In this document: positions 1-8,411 of the stretch, in pieces
Numbering within the stretch: the first letter of the stretch is position 1
Layout of the letters: every line of letters starts with the position of its first letter
Origin: Flavobacteriia bacterium
Lineage (GTDB): Bacteria; Bacteroidota; Bacteroidia; Flavobacteriales; Flavobacteriaceae
Assembly: GCA_030626085.1 (NCBI GenBank)
Contig: DAOUPQ010000029.1
Coordinates: forward strand, 1-13,768
DNA: 13,768 nt
Direction: 5' to 3'
The notes under the pieces: model-generated
What the model was told of the DNA's origin: nothing
The model's input: the letters and a program-made list of their open reading frames with translations, nothing else
Database searches by the model: none
Program-made: the position numbers and the translations under genes

Positions 1-493
1 AAGGTGAATACCACGGACGGTATGTAGCCATCCAAAAGAAAGTAAAAAATACAGGAACAACAGGATAATGAGGTGTAATGCAGTAATTAGGCCCGTACAT
101 ATCAACATTACCAACAACTTGCACCTGAGTGTTATTGCTTTTGTCTTTTATAACATCAATTGTTGCTACTTCTTGATATTGGTCTTTACCAATTACAGAT
201 TGTAAAGATATAGTGTGTGTGTTTCCTTCAGCTGTTTCCAGTACTCTAATGTAATCAACTTCTCCCTCATTGTTCAGGTAAAGATTAGAGATTTTAAGAC
301 TCGGATCATTTAATTTTTTTTCAAAATCTTCAAGATCTTTTGATTCACCAAAAATTGAAGCAACAGCTTCTAAATTAAGATTATCACTGATATCAGTATT
401 TTTAGCTTCAATAGTAGTAACATCTTGAGCAAAGACATAACCTGTAGAAATAAACAATGTTAAAAAAAATAGTTTTAAAGAGAGCGTTTTCAT
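1..493 (-). CDS. Exported protein of unknown function, C-terminus cut off by the window edge
   Basis: The frame is open from an ATG at 493-491 to the left edge, giving 164 visible residues and no stop. The N-terminus is a clear Sec signal peptide: MKTLSLK, a hydrophobic run to about residue 21, then a signal-peptidase-I-like site VFA-Q (22/23). The mature part begins QDVTTIEAKNTDISDNLNLE and contains acidic, DUF-like stretches such as LEDFEKKLNDP (about 54-64), NNEGEVDYIRVLE and VQVVGNVDMYGPNY, followed by an aromatic, Pro-rich segment (TPHYPVVPVFFTFFWMATYRPWY) that may enter the membrane. I recognise this pattern (signal peptide, DISDNL, DLEDFE..LNDP, VDYLRV, YGPNY) as a widespread Bacteroidota hypothetical family with no known function to me. 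It should act in the periplasm or at the envelope. It is divergent from the transporter series at 589. The family placement comes from memory, not from a search. Confidence 0.8.
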   Translation of the reverse strand, partial: MKTLSLKLFFLTLFISTGYVFAQDVTTIEAKNTDISDNLNLEAVASIFGESKDLEDFEKKLNDPSLKISNLYLNNEGEVDYIRVLETAEGNTHTISLQSVIGKDQYQEVATIDVIKDKSNNTQVQVVGNVDMYGPNYCITPHYPVVPVFFTFFWMATYRPWYSP

Positions 494-551
494 ATTTTTG
501 AAATTTATGATTTTGTTTACAGTAATTTATATAGGATGATATTAATTATTG

Positions 552-559
552 CAAATATA
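552..559 (-). promoter_or_regulatory. Candidate -7 element for the exported protein
   Basis: The minus strand reads TATATTTG, a full match to the Bacteroidota -7 consensus TAnnTTTG, 58 bp upstream of the ATG at 493. No TTG sits at the expected -33 distance. The motif is AT-rich enough to occur by chance about once per kilobase, so this is a moderate call. Confidence 0.4.
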
Positions 560-588
560 GCCATTTGTTAATATTATGTAGAAAAATT

Positions 589-1941
589 TTGAATTTTAAT
601 CAATACACAAAAGAGTTTAAATATAATTTAAAATTAGCATACCCTATCATGATAGGTCATTTGGGTCATATTTTTGTTGGATTTGCTGATAATATTATGG
701 TGGGTAGATTGGGTGCTGCACCTTTGGCTGCTGTATCTTTAGGTAATAGTTTTGTTTTTGTAGCCTTTGCTTTAGGAATAGGTTTTTCATTGGCAATAAC
801 TCCTTTAATTGCCGAAGCTGATGGAGAGAATGATATTGAAAAAGGGAGAAATTATTTTCAACACAGTTTATTGCTAAGTATTATTTTAGGAATTGTAATG
901 TTTTTAATGTTGGTATTAGCAACGCCTTTACTGCAATATATGAAACAACCACCTGAAGTTGTTGAATTAGCAATACCATATCTAAATATTGTTGCATTTT
1001 CGATGATTCCATTGATGATCTTTCAGGCTTTTAAACAGTTTACTGATGGCTTATCTCAAACAAAATATGGTATGCAGGCTACGCTAGTAGCCAACTTTGT
1101 AAATGTTGTTTTAAACTTTTTATTGATCTATGGTATTTGGATCTTTCCTCGTTTAGAAATAAAAGGAGCCGCTTTAGGCACCTTGTTTTCACGATTTGCT
1201 ATGATGTTTTTTATCATTTTTATTTTAACATCAAAAGATAAATTCAAACCTTATTTTATAAGATTAAAAAGAAAAGAAATTCATAAAAAAATATTCTTTA
1301 AAATAATAAATTTAGGTTTTCCTACTGCAATGCAAATGTTATTTGAAATTGGAATTTTTACTGCAGCCATTTGGTTGGCTGGTTCATTAGGGACAGTTGA
1401 TCAGGCATCAAACCAAATTGCTTTAAACTTGGCTTCAATGACGTTTATGATTGCAGTTGGGCTTGGAGTAGCAGCAACAATTAGAGTAGGGAATCAAAAA
1501 GGAATACAAAATTATATGGATTTGAGAAGAATAAGTTTTTCAATTTTTTTACAAGTATTTATGATTGAATTTATATTTGCAATTTTGTTTTTTGTATTTA
1601 AAAACTTCCTTCCTACCTTATATATTGATGATGATGCTGTAATTACAACTGCTGCTTCATTACTTTTAATTGCAGGTTTATTTCAATTATCTGATGGTAT
1701 TCAGGTAGTTGTATTAGGAGCTTTACGAGGTTTACAAGATGTTAAGATTCCAACATATTTAACTTTTGTAGCTTATTGGATCATAGGATTTCCTGTTAGT
1801 TTTATTTTAGGAAAGGTTTTGGGTTTTGGATCTCAAGGAATTTGGATTGGTCTGTTTGCAGGTTTAACTGCTTCAGCCATACTTTTATTGATGCGTTTTA
1901 ATTATCTGTCAAAAAAATTAATCCAGCAAAATAATAAGTGA
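589..1941 (+). CDS. MATE family multidrug/Na+ antiporter-type efflux protein (NorM-like)
   Basis: This is an inner-membrane, cation-coupled efflux pump of the MATE branch of the MOP superfamily. Such proteins usually export cationic drugs, dyes or metabolites; the substrate here cannot be told. It is about 450 residues, normal for the family, with two MatE halves (roughly residues 10-165 and 235-390) and about 12 hydrophobic helices. Diagnostic stretches are LAYPIMIGHLGHIFVGFADN, IMVGRLGAAPLAAVSLGNS near the N-terminus and a repeat-half counterpart around ASNQIALNLASMTFMIAVGL, followed by GVAATIRVGNQKG. The start is chosen at TTG 589 (MNFNQYTKEFKYN...), which matches how I remember Flavobacteriia homologues beginning; an in-frame TTG at 565 would add eight residues without a better leader. 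An ATG at 576 is followed at once by TAG in another frame and is not usable. The next gene starts 2 bp after its TGA. Confidence 0.93.
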   Translation: MNFNQYTKEFKYNLKLAYPIMIGHLGHIFVGFADNIMVGRLGAAPLAAVSLGNSFVFVAFALGIGFSLAITPLIAEADGENDIEKGRNYFQHSLLLSIILGIVMFLMLVLATPLLQYMKQPPEVVELAIPYLNIVAFSMIPLMIFQAFKQFTDGLSQTKYGMQATLVANFVNVVLNFLLIYGIWIFPRLEIKGAALGTLFSRFAMMFFIIFILTSKDKFKPYFIRLKRKEIHKKIFFKIINLGFPTAMQMLFEIGIFTAAIWLAGSLGTVDQASNQIALNLASMTFMIAVGLGVAATIRVGNQKGIQNYMDLRRISFSIFLQVFMIEFIFAILFFVFKNFLPTLYIDDDAVITTAASLLLIAGLFQLSDGIQVVVLGALRGLQDVKIPTYLTFVAYWIIGFPVSFILGKVLGFGSQGIWIGLFAGLTASAILLLMRFNYLSKKLIQQNNK

Positions 1942-1943
1942 TC

Positions 1944-3419
1944 ATGGGTATTGTTTTAAAACAAACATATAAAAATACTTTTATTCTATTCTTAGGTTTC
2001 GCTATTGGTGGGATAAATGTATTGTTTTTATACACTCATTTTTTACAAGAAGATTATTATGGATTGGTTACTTTTTTGTTATCAACAGCTAACATTTTAA
2101 TGCCTCTTTTGGTTTTCGGAATACAGCATACCATTATTAAATTCTTTTCATCCTATACTAAAAAAAAGGATCGGGATAACTTTTTATTAACCGTGGTGAT
2201 CTTGCCAATTTTTATAATTATTCCATTGGCATTAATAGGAATATATTTCTATGATTATATTACAAATTTATTGTCAGAAGAAAATATAATTATTAAAAAA
2301 TATACGTATTTAATATTTTTTATTGCCATTTTCATGGGATATTTTGAGGTTTTTTATGCATGGAGTAGGGTGCATATGAAATCAGTTTTTGGAAACTTTA
2401 TTCGTGAAATATTTGCCAGAATTAGTGTTACTTTTTTATTATTTGCTGTTTATTTTAGATGGTTAAGTGAAGAACAATTTATTTATGCAGTTGCATTGGT
2501 ATATTTAATTAGGGCAGTTATTATGAAACTTTATGCAATGAGCCTTTATTATCCTGAAATCAGATCTTTTTCAATCCCTGATAATATACGAGAAATTCTA
2601 ACTTTCTCTTTTTATATAATCTTGGCAGGTTCTGCTGGTAGTATTTTATTAGAGATCGATAAATTTATGATTCCTCAAATGGAACAAATTGCCAAAGTTG
2701 CTTATTATGCTGTTGGAGTTTATATTGCATCTGTTATAGGGATACCTTCCAGGGCAATGCAGCAAATTATCAATCCAATTACTGCAAAAGAGTTGAATAA
2801 TGCCAATTATAATGAAGTAGAGGTTTTATATAAAAAAAGCTCAATTAATTTATTAATTGCCGGTGGTTTACTTTTTTTGATCATCAATTTAAATGTAAAT
2901 GATATTTATTTATTAATTGATAAACCCGAATATTCAGTAGGTATATTGGTTGTTTTGATCATTTCTTTTTCTGAATTGATAAAGCTTTCGCTTGGAACAA
3001 ATGGTGCTATTTTGACCAATTCGAAGTACTATAAAATATTTTTTTATTTTTCAATTGCCATGGCTTTTAGCGTAATTGTATTGAATCGTTATTTAATTGA
3101 ATCGATGGGAATTGACGGTGCAGCAATTGCAACTTTAATTGTTGTTTTTGTATTTGGAATAATAAAAATTATTTATGTCAATAAAAAATTAAAGATGCAT
3201 CCTTTTACAGGTAAAACATTTACTGTAATTATTATTATTTTTGGATTGTTTTTAATTTTTTATTTTATAAACTTCACGAGTAACCATTTGTTAAATATTA
3301 TTATCAAATCAATTATCATCAGTATTATTTATTTTATATTAATCATGAAATTTAAGATTTCAAATGATCTTAACCAATTGATCTTGGAATACATAAATAA
3401 AAAATCTACTAAATCTTGA
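1944..3419 (+). CDS. Oligosaccharide flippase / polysaccharide biosynthesis membrane protein (Wzx-like)
   Basis: This is a 491-residue integral membrane protein with about 12-14 predicted helices, beginning MGIVLKQTYKNTFILFLGFA and containing the recognisable N-terminal pattern INVLFLYTHFL..DYYGLVTFLLSTANI. That pattern is typical of the PST/MVF branch of the MOP superfamily, which flips undecaprenyl-linked sugars or lipid-linked precursors across the inner membrane. The C-terminal part (GIDGAAIATLIVVFVFGIIK) also fits. The ATG at 1944 is preferred to the GTG at 1938, which overlaps the TGA of the MATE gene; the ATG leaves a 2-bp gap. It sits in one gene series with a MATE pump and a LysE-type exporter, and no glycosyltransferase or polymerase is in view, so its substrate is unknown. 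The charged loop with KKKDRDN near residue 75 and a Lys-rich C-terminus are cytosolic by the positive-inside rule. Confidence 0.85.
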   Translation: MGIVLKQTYKNTFILFLGFAIGGINVLFLYTHFLQEDYYGLVTFLLSTANILMPLLVFGIQHTIIKFFSSYTKKKDRDNFLLTVVILPIFIIIPLALIGIYFYDYITNLLSEENIIIKKYTYLIFFIAIFMGYFEVFYAWSRVHMKSVFGNFIREIFARISVTFLLFAVYFRWLSEEQFIYAVALVYLIRAVIMKLYAMSLYYPEIRSFSIPDNIREILTFSFYIILAGSAGSILLEIDKFMIPQMEQIAKVAYYAVGVYIASVIGIPSRAMQQIINPITAKELNNANYNEVEVLYKKSSINLLIAGGLLFLIINLNVNDIYLLIDKPEYSVGILVVLIISFSELIKLSLGTNGAILTNSKYYKIFFYFSIAMAFSVIVLNRYLIESMGIDGAAIATLIVVFVFGIIKIIYVNKKLKMHPFTGKTFTVIIIIFGLFLIFYFINFTSNHLLNIIIKSIIISIIYFILIMKFKISNDLNQLILEYINKKSTKS

Positions 3420-4030
3420 CATACTTTACACATTTTTTTATCGGTTTTATGATGGCTTTTGTTGGATTATTACCTCCCGGAATGTTGAATATGACAGCGG
3501 TAAGAACAACAATTGGAACCAATAAGAGGTCGGGTTTACTTTTTTCATTGGGTGCCGCATTAATTGTAATACCTCAGTCATTTATAGCCCTATTTTTTGC
3601 TAATTATTTTGCAAAACATCCCGAAACCATTAAACAATTGTCAATTGCAGGGGTTATTGTGCTCTTTGTTTTGTCAATATTTTTCTTTTTTCAGGCAAGG
3701 AAGAAATTTAAAGGAGAAGGCAAAAAAAGTAAAGGCAATTATTTATTAATTGGCATGTTCATGTCGGCACTCAATATGCTGGCCATACCATTTTATTTCT
3801 TTTATAGTTCTTTTTTTCAAAGTAAAGAATTGTTGATTTTAAAACATCCCTATATACCAATTTTTGTATTTGGTGCTTTTTTGGGCGCTTTTTCTCTTTT
3901 TGTACTCTATACTAATTTTGCCATTTTAATTGAAAAGAAAGCGCAGTTTATTGCTATGAATATTAATTATATTTTAAGTATTTTATTTTTTATTCTGGGA
4001 ATTATGTCACTTTTTAATCTTTTCTACTAA
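3416..4030 (+). CDS. LysE/RhtB-family transporter
   Basis: This is a 204-residue protein with about six hydrophobic helices, the size and layout of the LysE superfamily (export of amino acids or other small solutes, inner membrane). The first helix carries GLLPPGMLNMTAVRTT (about 17-32), the position of the family's Pro-Gly motif, followed by a basic loop (TNKRSG) and LGAALIVIPQSFIALFF. A Lys-rich cytosolic loop (ARKKFKGEGKKSKGN, around 94-108) separates helices 3 and 4. The start is TTG at 3416, which overlaps the TGA of the flippase gene by 4 bp (TTGA), the layout of translational coupling. The first ATG in frame (3449) would cut into helix 1, so TTG is more likely. The substrate is not predictable; the family assignment is moderately firm. 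Confidence 0.8.
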   Translation: MTYFTHFFIGFMMAFVGLLPPGMLNMTAVRTTIGTNKRSGLLFSLGAALIVIPQSFIALFFANYFAKHPETIKQLSIAGVIVLFVLSIFFFFQARKKFKGEGKKSKGNYLLIGMFMSALNMLAIPFYFFYSSFFQSKELLILKHPYIPIFVFGAFLGAFSLFVLYTNFAILIEKKAQFIAMNINYILSILFFILGIMSLFNLFY

Positions 4031-4069
4031 TTATATGATTAAATTAGCGTCAGAAAGAGAAAAATATTT

Positions 4070-4567
4070 ATGATTAACGCAATTATAAAAAATTTAAAGC
4101 GAGGTGTTCAATTGTTAAATTCAATTGATGATCAGCAATACAGTAATAATTCTATTCCTCCATATTATTCAAGTATTGGAATTCATATGCGGCATATCTT
4201 AGATATTTATGATTGTATTTTTGATGGTTTAGAATCTAAACAGGTGGATCTGGCTGCTAGGAAAAGAAATGAATTGGCAGAAAATAAAGTTGAATTTGGT
4301 TTACGTTATTTTAATGAGACTATTTCAAAACTTGAAGATTTAAAATCAATTGATTTAGATATTATTGTTGAAGTGAAGGATGATCTGGGTTTAGGAGTTG
4401 TTACAGCAAATTATACTCTAGCTTCAGTTTTAATTCAGGCACATAGCCATGCAATCCATCATTTTGCAAGTATTGGGTATATAATTTCAAAGTTGGGAAT
4501 TGAATTACCTGATGCTGATTTTGGATATAACCCAACCACTCCCCGAAATATAAATCAAGAATTATAA
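4070..4567 (+). CDS. DinB-like four-helix-bundle protein
   Basis: This is a soluble 165-residue protein with no signal peptide. It shows the DinB/YfiT layout: an N-terminal helix (INAIIKNLKRGVQLLNSI), then SIGIHMRHILDIYDCIFDG with His39 and His42, and near the C-terminus LIQAHSHAIHHFASIGYI, giving an HxxxH pair (His127, His131). One His from the first motif and this pair are the probable divalent-metal ligands. Characterised members of the superfamily are metal-dependent thiol transferases (for example with bacillithiol or mycothiol) or damage-induced proteins; the substrate here is unknown. It ends with GYNPTTPRN, which also occurs in homologues as I remember them. The start is ATG at 4070, 39 bp after the LysE-type gene, so it may be the last gene of that transcript. 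Its stop is only 4 bp from the stop of the convergent ATP-grasp gene. Confidence 0.8.
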   Translation: MINAIIKNLKRGVQLLNSIDDQQYSNNSIPPYYSSIGIHMRHILDIYDCIFDGLESKQVDLAARKRNELAENKVEFGLRYFNETISKLEDLKSIDLDIIVEVKDDLGLGVVTANYTLASVLIQAHSHAIHHFASIGYIISKLGIELPDADFGYNPTTPRNINQEL

Positions 4568-4586
4568 AGATTTAAAAATCTTTTTT
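4566..4586. terminator. Weak shared terminator between convergent genes
   Basis: Stem AAAGATT (4566-4572) pairs with AATCTTT (4577-4583) with a 4-nt loop, followed on the plus strand by TTTATTT. It overlaps the stop codons of both convergent genes. The stem has one G-C pair only, so termination may be inefficient. On the minus strand the tail is TTTATAATT. Confidence 0.45.
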
Positions 4587-5639
4587 ATTTAGCTTTTTTA
4601 ATTTTTTGGAATAGAAATGCAACCATATCATATTTTTAGCATAAGGCAGAATTTTTGGAAATTTAACAGCATATTTCTTGTGATTCATTAAGGCAATTTT
4701 ATCCATAATTGCCCAATGATCATTTATTGTTCTTACAGCATTAAAATATGATGCATTTTTATCTGTAGCATCATAAATATGTGTTGGTTCTGAAATAATA
4801 CCATTAACTTCAATGATCTTAAAGTCTTTTGTATTGATCAGATCTTGGAAGTCATTGTATTTGATATCTAAACGACCGTAATACCACCCTTTGATCTGAT
4901 AACTTATTTTGTCTAAAAAGTATTCTAATTCTTTGTTTATTAAATGATTGCCATTTAAGAATTGAGTGCCTTTTGAGTGATTTCCTATTACAGATAGTGT
5001 TATTTTTTTATCTTTTTTAAAAATAGTTTCTAAATTGTCTTTATGGATATTTTTGAGCAGATCATAATATAAAAAAGCCCTTTTATCTTGTAAGATCAAT
5101 TCTGTAAGTGTCCTTTTCCCATCGCCCTTAATGGTTAAATACTTTTTAATAGTAATAGATGTAATACTACCATGTTGGCTATCTGGAAATCTATAGTAAA
5201 AAATACCAATTTCATTTTTAAGATCAATAAATTCCTGTAAAATAATGGTTTCATCTATATTTAATAAATAAGACCTTAGTTGAGATTCAGTATTTATTAT
5301 TTTGACCAAATAACCTCTAAATCCTATATCGGGTTTAGCAATTAAAGGAAAATCTATTTCCTTATTTTTTAATCCTAGAGAAACTAAATTAAAATCTTCT
5401 TTCTTTTGGACCAATAGGCTTTTAGGACGGTATTTTTCAGGAATTAATAAAAGGGTTTTATATTTTGATTCTGTACCATTTCCAGAATAAAATATACTGG
5501 GATTTGTAGCTACATAATGAAGAGGGTGTTTGGCTTTAATAGATCTAATAAAGAAAAATGGAAGTAGGGGTAGATAGAAAATAACCGTTGGCCAGTGTTC
5601 CCATTGAGTTAATTTAACTATAGAAGATCTACTTATCAT
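4572..5639 (-). CDS. ATP-grasp ligase-like protein with N-terminal membrane-facing segment
   Basis: This 355-residue protein has a C-terminal ATP-grasp domain (about 75-290), the fold of D-Ala-D-Ala ligase and RimK, which couples ATP to acylphosphate formation and ligation of an amine. Visible motifs are FPLIAKPDIGFRGYLV (nucleotide-binding Lys102 and the Gly-rich loop), ILQEFIDLKNEIGIFYYRFP (Glu136 and Glu143 region), TIKGDGKRTL (170-178), GRLDIKY (Asp258) and IIEVNG (Glu277, Asn279), the last two supplying Mg2+ ligands. The N-terminus QWEHWPTVIFYLPLLPFFFI is hydrophobic and is followed by NPSIFYSGNGTESKYKTLLLIPEKYRPKSLL. I remember this W-E-x-W-P and G-x-G-E-S-K pattern from Bacteroidota proteins often labelled D-alanine-D-alanine ligase; the true substrate is unknown to me. 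It is monocistronic and convergent with the transporter series. The ATG is at 5639. Confidence 0.82.
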   Translation of the reverse strand: MISRSSIVKLTQWEHWPTVIFYLPLLPFFFIRSIKAKHPLHYVATNPSIFYSGNGTESKYKTLLLIPEKYRPKSLLVQKKEDFNLVSLGLKNKEIDFPLIAKPDIGFRGYLVKIINTESQLRSYLLNIDETIILQEFIDLKNEIGIFYYRFPDSQHGSITSITIKKYLTIKGDGKRTLTELILQDKRAFLYYDLLKNIHKDNLETIFKKDKKITLSVIGNHSKGTQFLNGNHLINKELEYFLDKISYQIKGWYYGRLDIKYNDFQDLINTKDFKIIEVNGIISEPTHIYDATDKNASYFNAVRTINDHWAIMDKIALMNHKKYAVKFPKILPYAKNMIWLHFYSKKLKKLNKKDF

Positions 5640-5708
5640 TATTGAAAAACTATTTTAATATAAGACTAATACCTTGTATAAAAATTACAATTAAGGTTAA
5701 TAATAAAC

Positions 5709-5716
5709 CAAAGGTA
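5709..5716 (-). promoter_or_regulatory. Candidate -7 element for the ATP-grasp gene
   Basis: The minus strand reads TACCTTTG, matching TAnnTTTG, about 70 bp upstream of the ATG at 5639. No TTG lies at the -33 distance. It falls downstream of the icd terminator (5773-5802), so it is well placed to start a separate transcript. Confidence 0.4.
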
Positions 5717-5772
5717 AATATCAAAATTGAATCGTTTTCATTTTTGTAAATATATGAATTGATTTATCAATC

Positions 5773-5802
5773 AAAAAAAGCGGGAATTTAATTCCCGCTT
5801 TT
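5773..5802 (-). terminator. Strong intrinsic terminator of icd
   Basis: A 12-bp perfect stem (5776-5787 with 5791-5802; core GCGGGAAT/ATTCCCGC) with a 3-nt loop is followed on the minus strand by a run of seven T. It begins 38 bp after the icd stop codon. This is the clearest terminator in the window. Confidence 0.92.
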
Positions 5803-5839
5803 AAATGATTTAAGCAAAAGCCTTAAGTCTGGTAAAACA

Positions 5840-8068
5840 TTATGAAAGATTAGCAATTATTGCATTAAGAGTGTCACTTGGCCTCATGGCTTTAGTTGTT
5901 AAAACATCATCAAAATGATAATAACCTCCTGTATCAACTTTAGAACCTTGTGCAGCATTCAATTCATTAATGATCTTTTCTTCATTCGATGCAAGTTCGG
6001 TGGCGATATTTGTGAAATATTCCTTTAATTCAACATCCTTGTTTTGTGCAGCAAGTGCCTGAGCCCAATAAGTTGCTAAATAATAATGACTTCCTCTGTT
6101 GTCAAGTTCATTTACCTTACGTGAAGGTGATTTTCTATTGTCAAGAAATTTATCTGTTGCCTCATCTAAAGTTTCAGCTAATACCATAGCTTTTGGAACA
6201 TTATAGTTGTCAGCTAAATGTTCTAATGATACAGCTAAAGCTAAGAATTCACCTAATGAATCCCATCTTAAATGTCCTTCTTTAACAAATTGCTGAACAT
6301 GCTTTGGAGCAGAACCTCCAGCACCCGTTTCAAATAAACCGCCACCATTCATTAAAGGAACAATAGATAACATTTTTGCACTGGTTCCCAATTCCAAGAT
6401 TGGAAATAAATCGGTTAAATAATCTCTCAAAACATTTCCGGTAACAGAAATAGTATCTAATCCAGCTTTGGCCCTTTTTAAAGTATATTCTGTAGCATCT
6501 TTAGGAGACATGATTTGTATGTCTAAACCGGTTGTGTCATGCTCCGGCAGATAAGTATTTATTTTTTCAATAATTTGAGCATCATGAGCTCTATTCTTGT
6601 CAAGCCAAAAGATTGCTGGTGAACCAGTAGCTCTTGCTCTGCTTACTGCCAGTTTGATCCAATCTTGAATTGGAGCGTCTTTAGCCTGACACATTCTCCA
6701 AATATCACCTTCTTCCACTTTATGGGTAAATATTAGATTTCCAGAATCATCTGTAACCTGTACAGTTCCATTTTCTGGTAATTCAAAGGTTTTATCATGT
6801 GAACCATATTCTTCAGCTTTTTGAGCCATTAGACCAACATTAGATGTTGTTCCCATAGTTGCTGGGTCAAAAGCACCATGTTGTTTACAAAACTCAATTG
6901 TTGCTTCATAAACTCCTGCATAACTACTATCGGGAATTACTGCTTTAGTGTCTTCCTGATTTCCTTCTGCATTCCACATTTGGCCGGATGTGCGGATCAT
7001 AGCAGGCATAGAAGCATCAATAATCACATCACTTGGTACGTGCAGATTTGTAATTCCTTTATCAGAATTTACCATTGCAACTGCAGGATTATTTTCAAAA
7101 CAGGTTTTAATATCTGCTTCAATAGCTGTTTTTTGCACTTCTGGTAAAGTTTGAATCTTGTTTACAAGATCACCAAAACCATTTTTCACATCAACACCCA
7201 ATTCTTTGATTACATCACTGTGTTTGTCAAATACATCTTTAAAAAACACACTTACAGCATGTCCAAAAATTATAGGGTCAGAAATCTTCATCATTGTCGC
7301 TTTCATGTGTAAGGAAAATAAGATTTTTTTATCTTTAGCATCTTTTATTTGTTCTTCAAGGAAGCTTAAAAGCGCTTTTTTGCTCATAATGGTCGCATCA
7401 ATAATTTCACCTGCTAATAAGGAGGTTTTTTCTTTTAAAATTATAGAAGTACCATTGTTATTGATAAATTCAATTTTAACATTACCTGCATTATTAACTG
7501 TTACTGATTTTTCATTAGCAAAAAAATCTCCATGGTCCATAGAGGAAACATGGGTTTTTGAATCTGTAGACCAGGAACCCATGGTGTGAGGATTCTTTTT
7601 AGCATAATTTTTAACTGCTTTAGGAGCTCTTCTGTCTGAATTACCCTCTCTTAAAACCGGATTTACAGCGGAACCTTTTACAGTGTTATATTTTTTCCGT
7701 ATTTCTTTTTCTTTATCGGTTACCGGATTTTCCAGATAAACAGGAATACCATAACCCAAAGCTTGTAATTCTTTAATTGTAGCTATCAATTGAGGTACAG
7801 ATGCAGAGATGTTAGGTAGTTTAATAATGTTTGCTTCAGGTTTTTTTACTAATTCTCCCAGTTCAGATAAAACATCAGTTACTTTTTGTTCTCCTGTTAA
7901 TTCTTCAGGAAATAAAGCTAATATCCTACTAGCTAAAGAAATGTCTTTTGTTTCAATTTCTATACCTGTAGATCTTGTAAAGGCTTTAACTATTGGTAAA
8001 AATGAAAAAGTAGCCAATGCTGGTGCTTCATCTGTATTTGTATAAATAATTTTAGGAATTTTACTCAT
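5840..8068 (-). CDS. icd: NADP-dependent isocitrate dehydrogenase, monomeric type
   Basis: This cytosolic TCA-cycle enzyme (EC 1.1.1.42) oxidatively decarboxylates isocitrate to 2-oxoglutarate and makes NADPH. At 742 residues it matches the monomeric IDH-II family (about 740) and not the roughly 420-residue dimeric form. The N-terminus IIYTNTDEAPALATFSFLPI is typical of the family. The substrate-binding stretch KGSAVNPVLREGNSDRRAP puts Ser133, Asn136, Arg140 and Arg146 one position after the known residues of the Azotobacter enzyme (132, 135, 139, 145, as I recall). Other family blocks are TMGSWSTDSKTHVSSMDHGDFF, DASMPAMIRTSGQMWN, SRARATGSPAIFWLDKNRAHD, ISVTGNVLRDYLTDLFPI and LSIVPLMNGGGLFETGAGGSAPKHVQQF. 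No frameshift or missing catalytic segment is seen. The ATG is at 8068. The gene is monocistronic, with a candidate promoter at 8149-8156 and a strong terminator. Its position after trmD-rplS on the same strand agrees with the gene order I remember in Flavobacteriia. Confidence 0.98.
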   Translation of the reverse strand: MSKIPKIIYTNTDEAPALATFSFLPIVKAFTRSTGIEIETKDISLASRILALFPEELTGEQKVTDVLSELGELVKKPEANIIKLPNISASVPQLIATIKELQALGYGIPVYLENPVTDKEKEIRKKYNTVKGSAVNPVLREGNSDRRAPKAVKNYAKKNPHTMGSWSTDSKTHVSSMDHGDFFANEKSVTVNNAGNVKIEFINNNGTSIILKEKTSLLAGEIIDATIMSKKALLSFLEEQIKDAKDKKILFSLHMKATMMKISDPIIFGHAVSVFFKDVFDKHSDVIKELGVDVKNGFGDLVNKIQTLPEVQKTAIEADIKTCFENNPAVAMVNSDKGITNLHVPSDVIIDASMPAMIRTSGQMWNAEGNQEDTKAVIPDSSYAGVYEATIEFCKQHGAFDPATMGTTSNVGLMAQKAEEYGSHDKTFELPENGTVQVTDDSGNLIFTHKVEEGDIWRMCQAKDAPIQDWIKLAVSRARATGSPAIFWLDKNRAHDAQIIEKINTYLPEHDTTGLDIQIMSPKDATEYTLKRAKAGLDTISVTGNVLRDYLTDLFPILELGTSAKMLSIVPLMNGGGLFETGAGGSAPKHVQQFVKEGHLRWDSLGEFLALAVSLEHLADNYNVPKAMVLAETLDEATDKFLDNRKSPSRKVNELDNRGSHYYLATYWAQALAAQNKDVELKEYFTNIATELASNEEKIINELNAAQGSKVDTGGYYHFDDVLTTKAMRPSDTLNAIIANLS

Positions 8069-8148
8069 GATAATTTTATAGTATAAGAGTTATAATTATT
8101 GAAGTTTCTATTAATTATAGCATTATTATTAATATGATTTTAATGAAA

Positions 8149-8156
8149 CAAATATA
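8149..8156 (-). promoter_or_regulatory. Candidate -7 element for icd
   Basis: The minus strand reads TATATTTG (TAnnTTTG), about 80 bp upstream of the icd ATG. The nearest upstream TTTTTG is only 13 bp away, shorter than the usual 19-20, so the -33 element is poor. The implied leader is about 73 nt. Confidence 0.45.
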
Positions 8157-8411
8157 CTTAATTTTTATGCAAAAAGGCATTTTAAAATATGCTTAAAATT
8201 GTATTATTGTTATAGAAAATAATCTCCAAGGGTAGGTTGATAATTGCTTCTGCTAAAAACAGTATTGTTAGAGGCTTGTAAATATGAACCATTACAAAAA
8301 ACCTAATATTTATCTTCCCGTTTTTATAACTGTTTTCATTGGTTTTTGTATCGGTGAAATCCATTAGAATTGATGCGCAAATGATAAAAAAAAGATGGTT
8401 GGTTTAAAGAA

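Noticed and set aside
1938..1943. GTG start two codons upstream for the flippase
   Set aside because: The ATG at 1944 gives the N-terminus MGIVLKQ that I associate with homologues, and avoids an overlap with the upstream stop.
6878..8045. Plus-strand open frames of 78-143 codons opposite icd
   Set aside because: They are antisense to a full-length, strongly conserved enzyme, show no domain and have low-complexity or Cys/Ser-rich translations typical of shadows.
8182..8364. 60-codon minus-strand frame upstream of icd with one hydrophobic stretch
   Set aside because: No leader, no clear promoter and no recognisable family; it ends just above the icd promoter. It could be real but the sequence does not support calling it.
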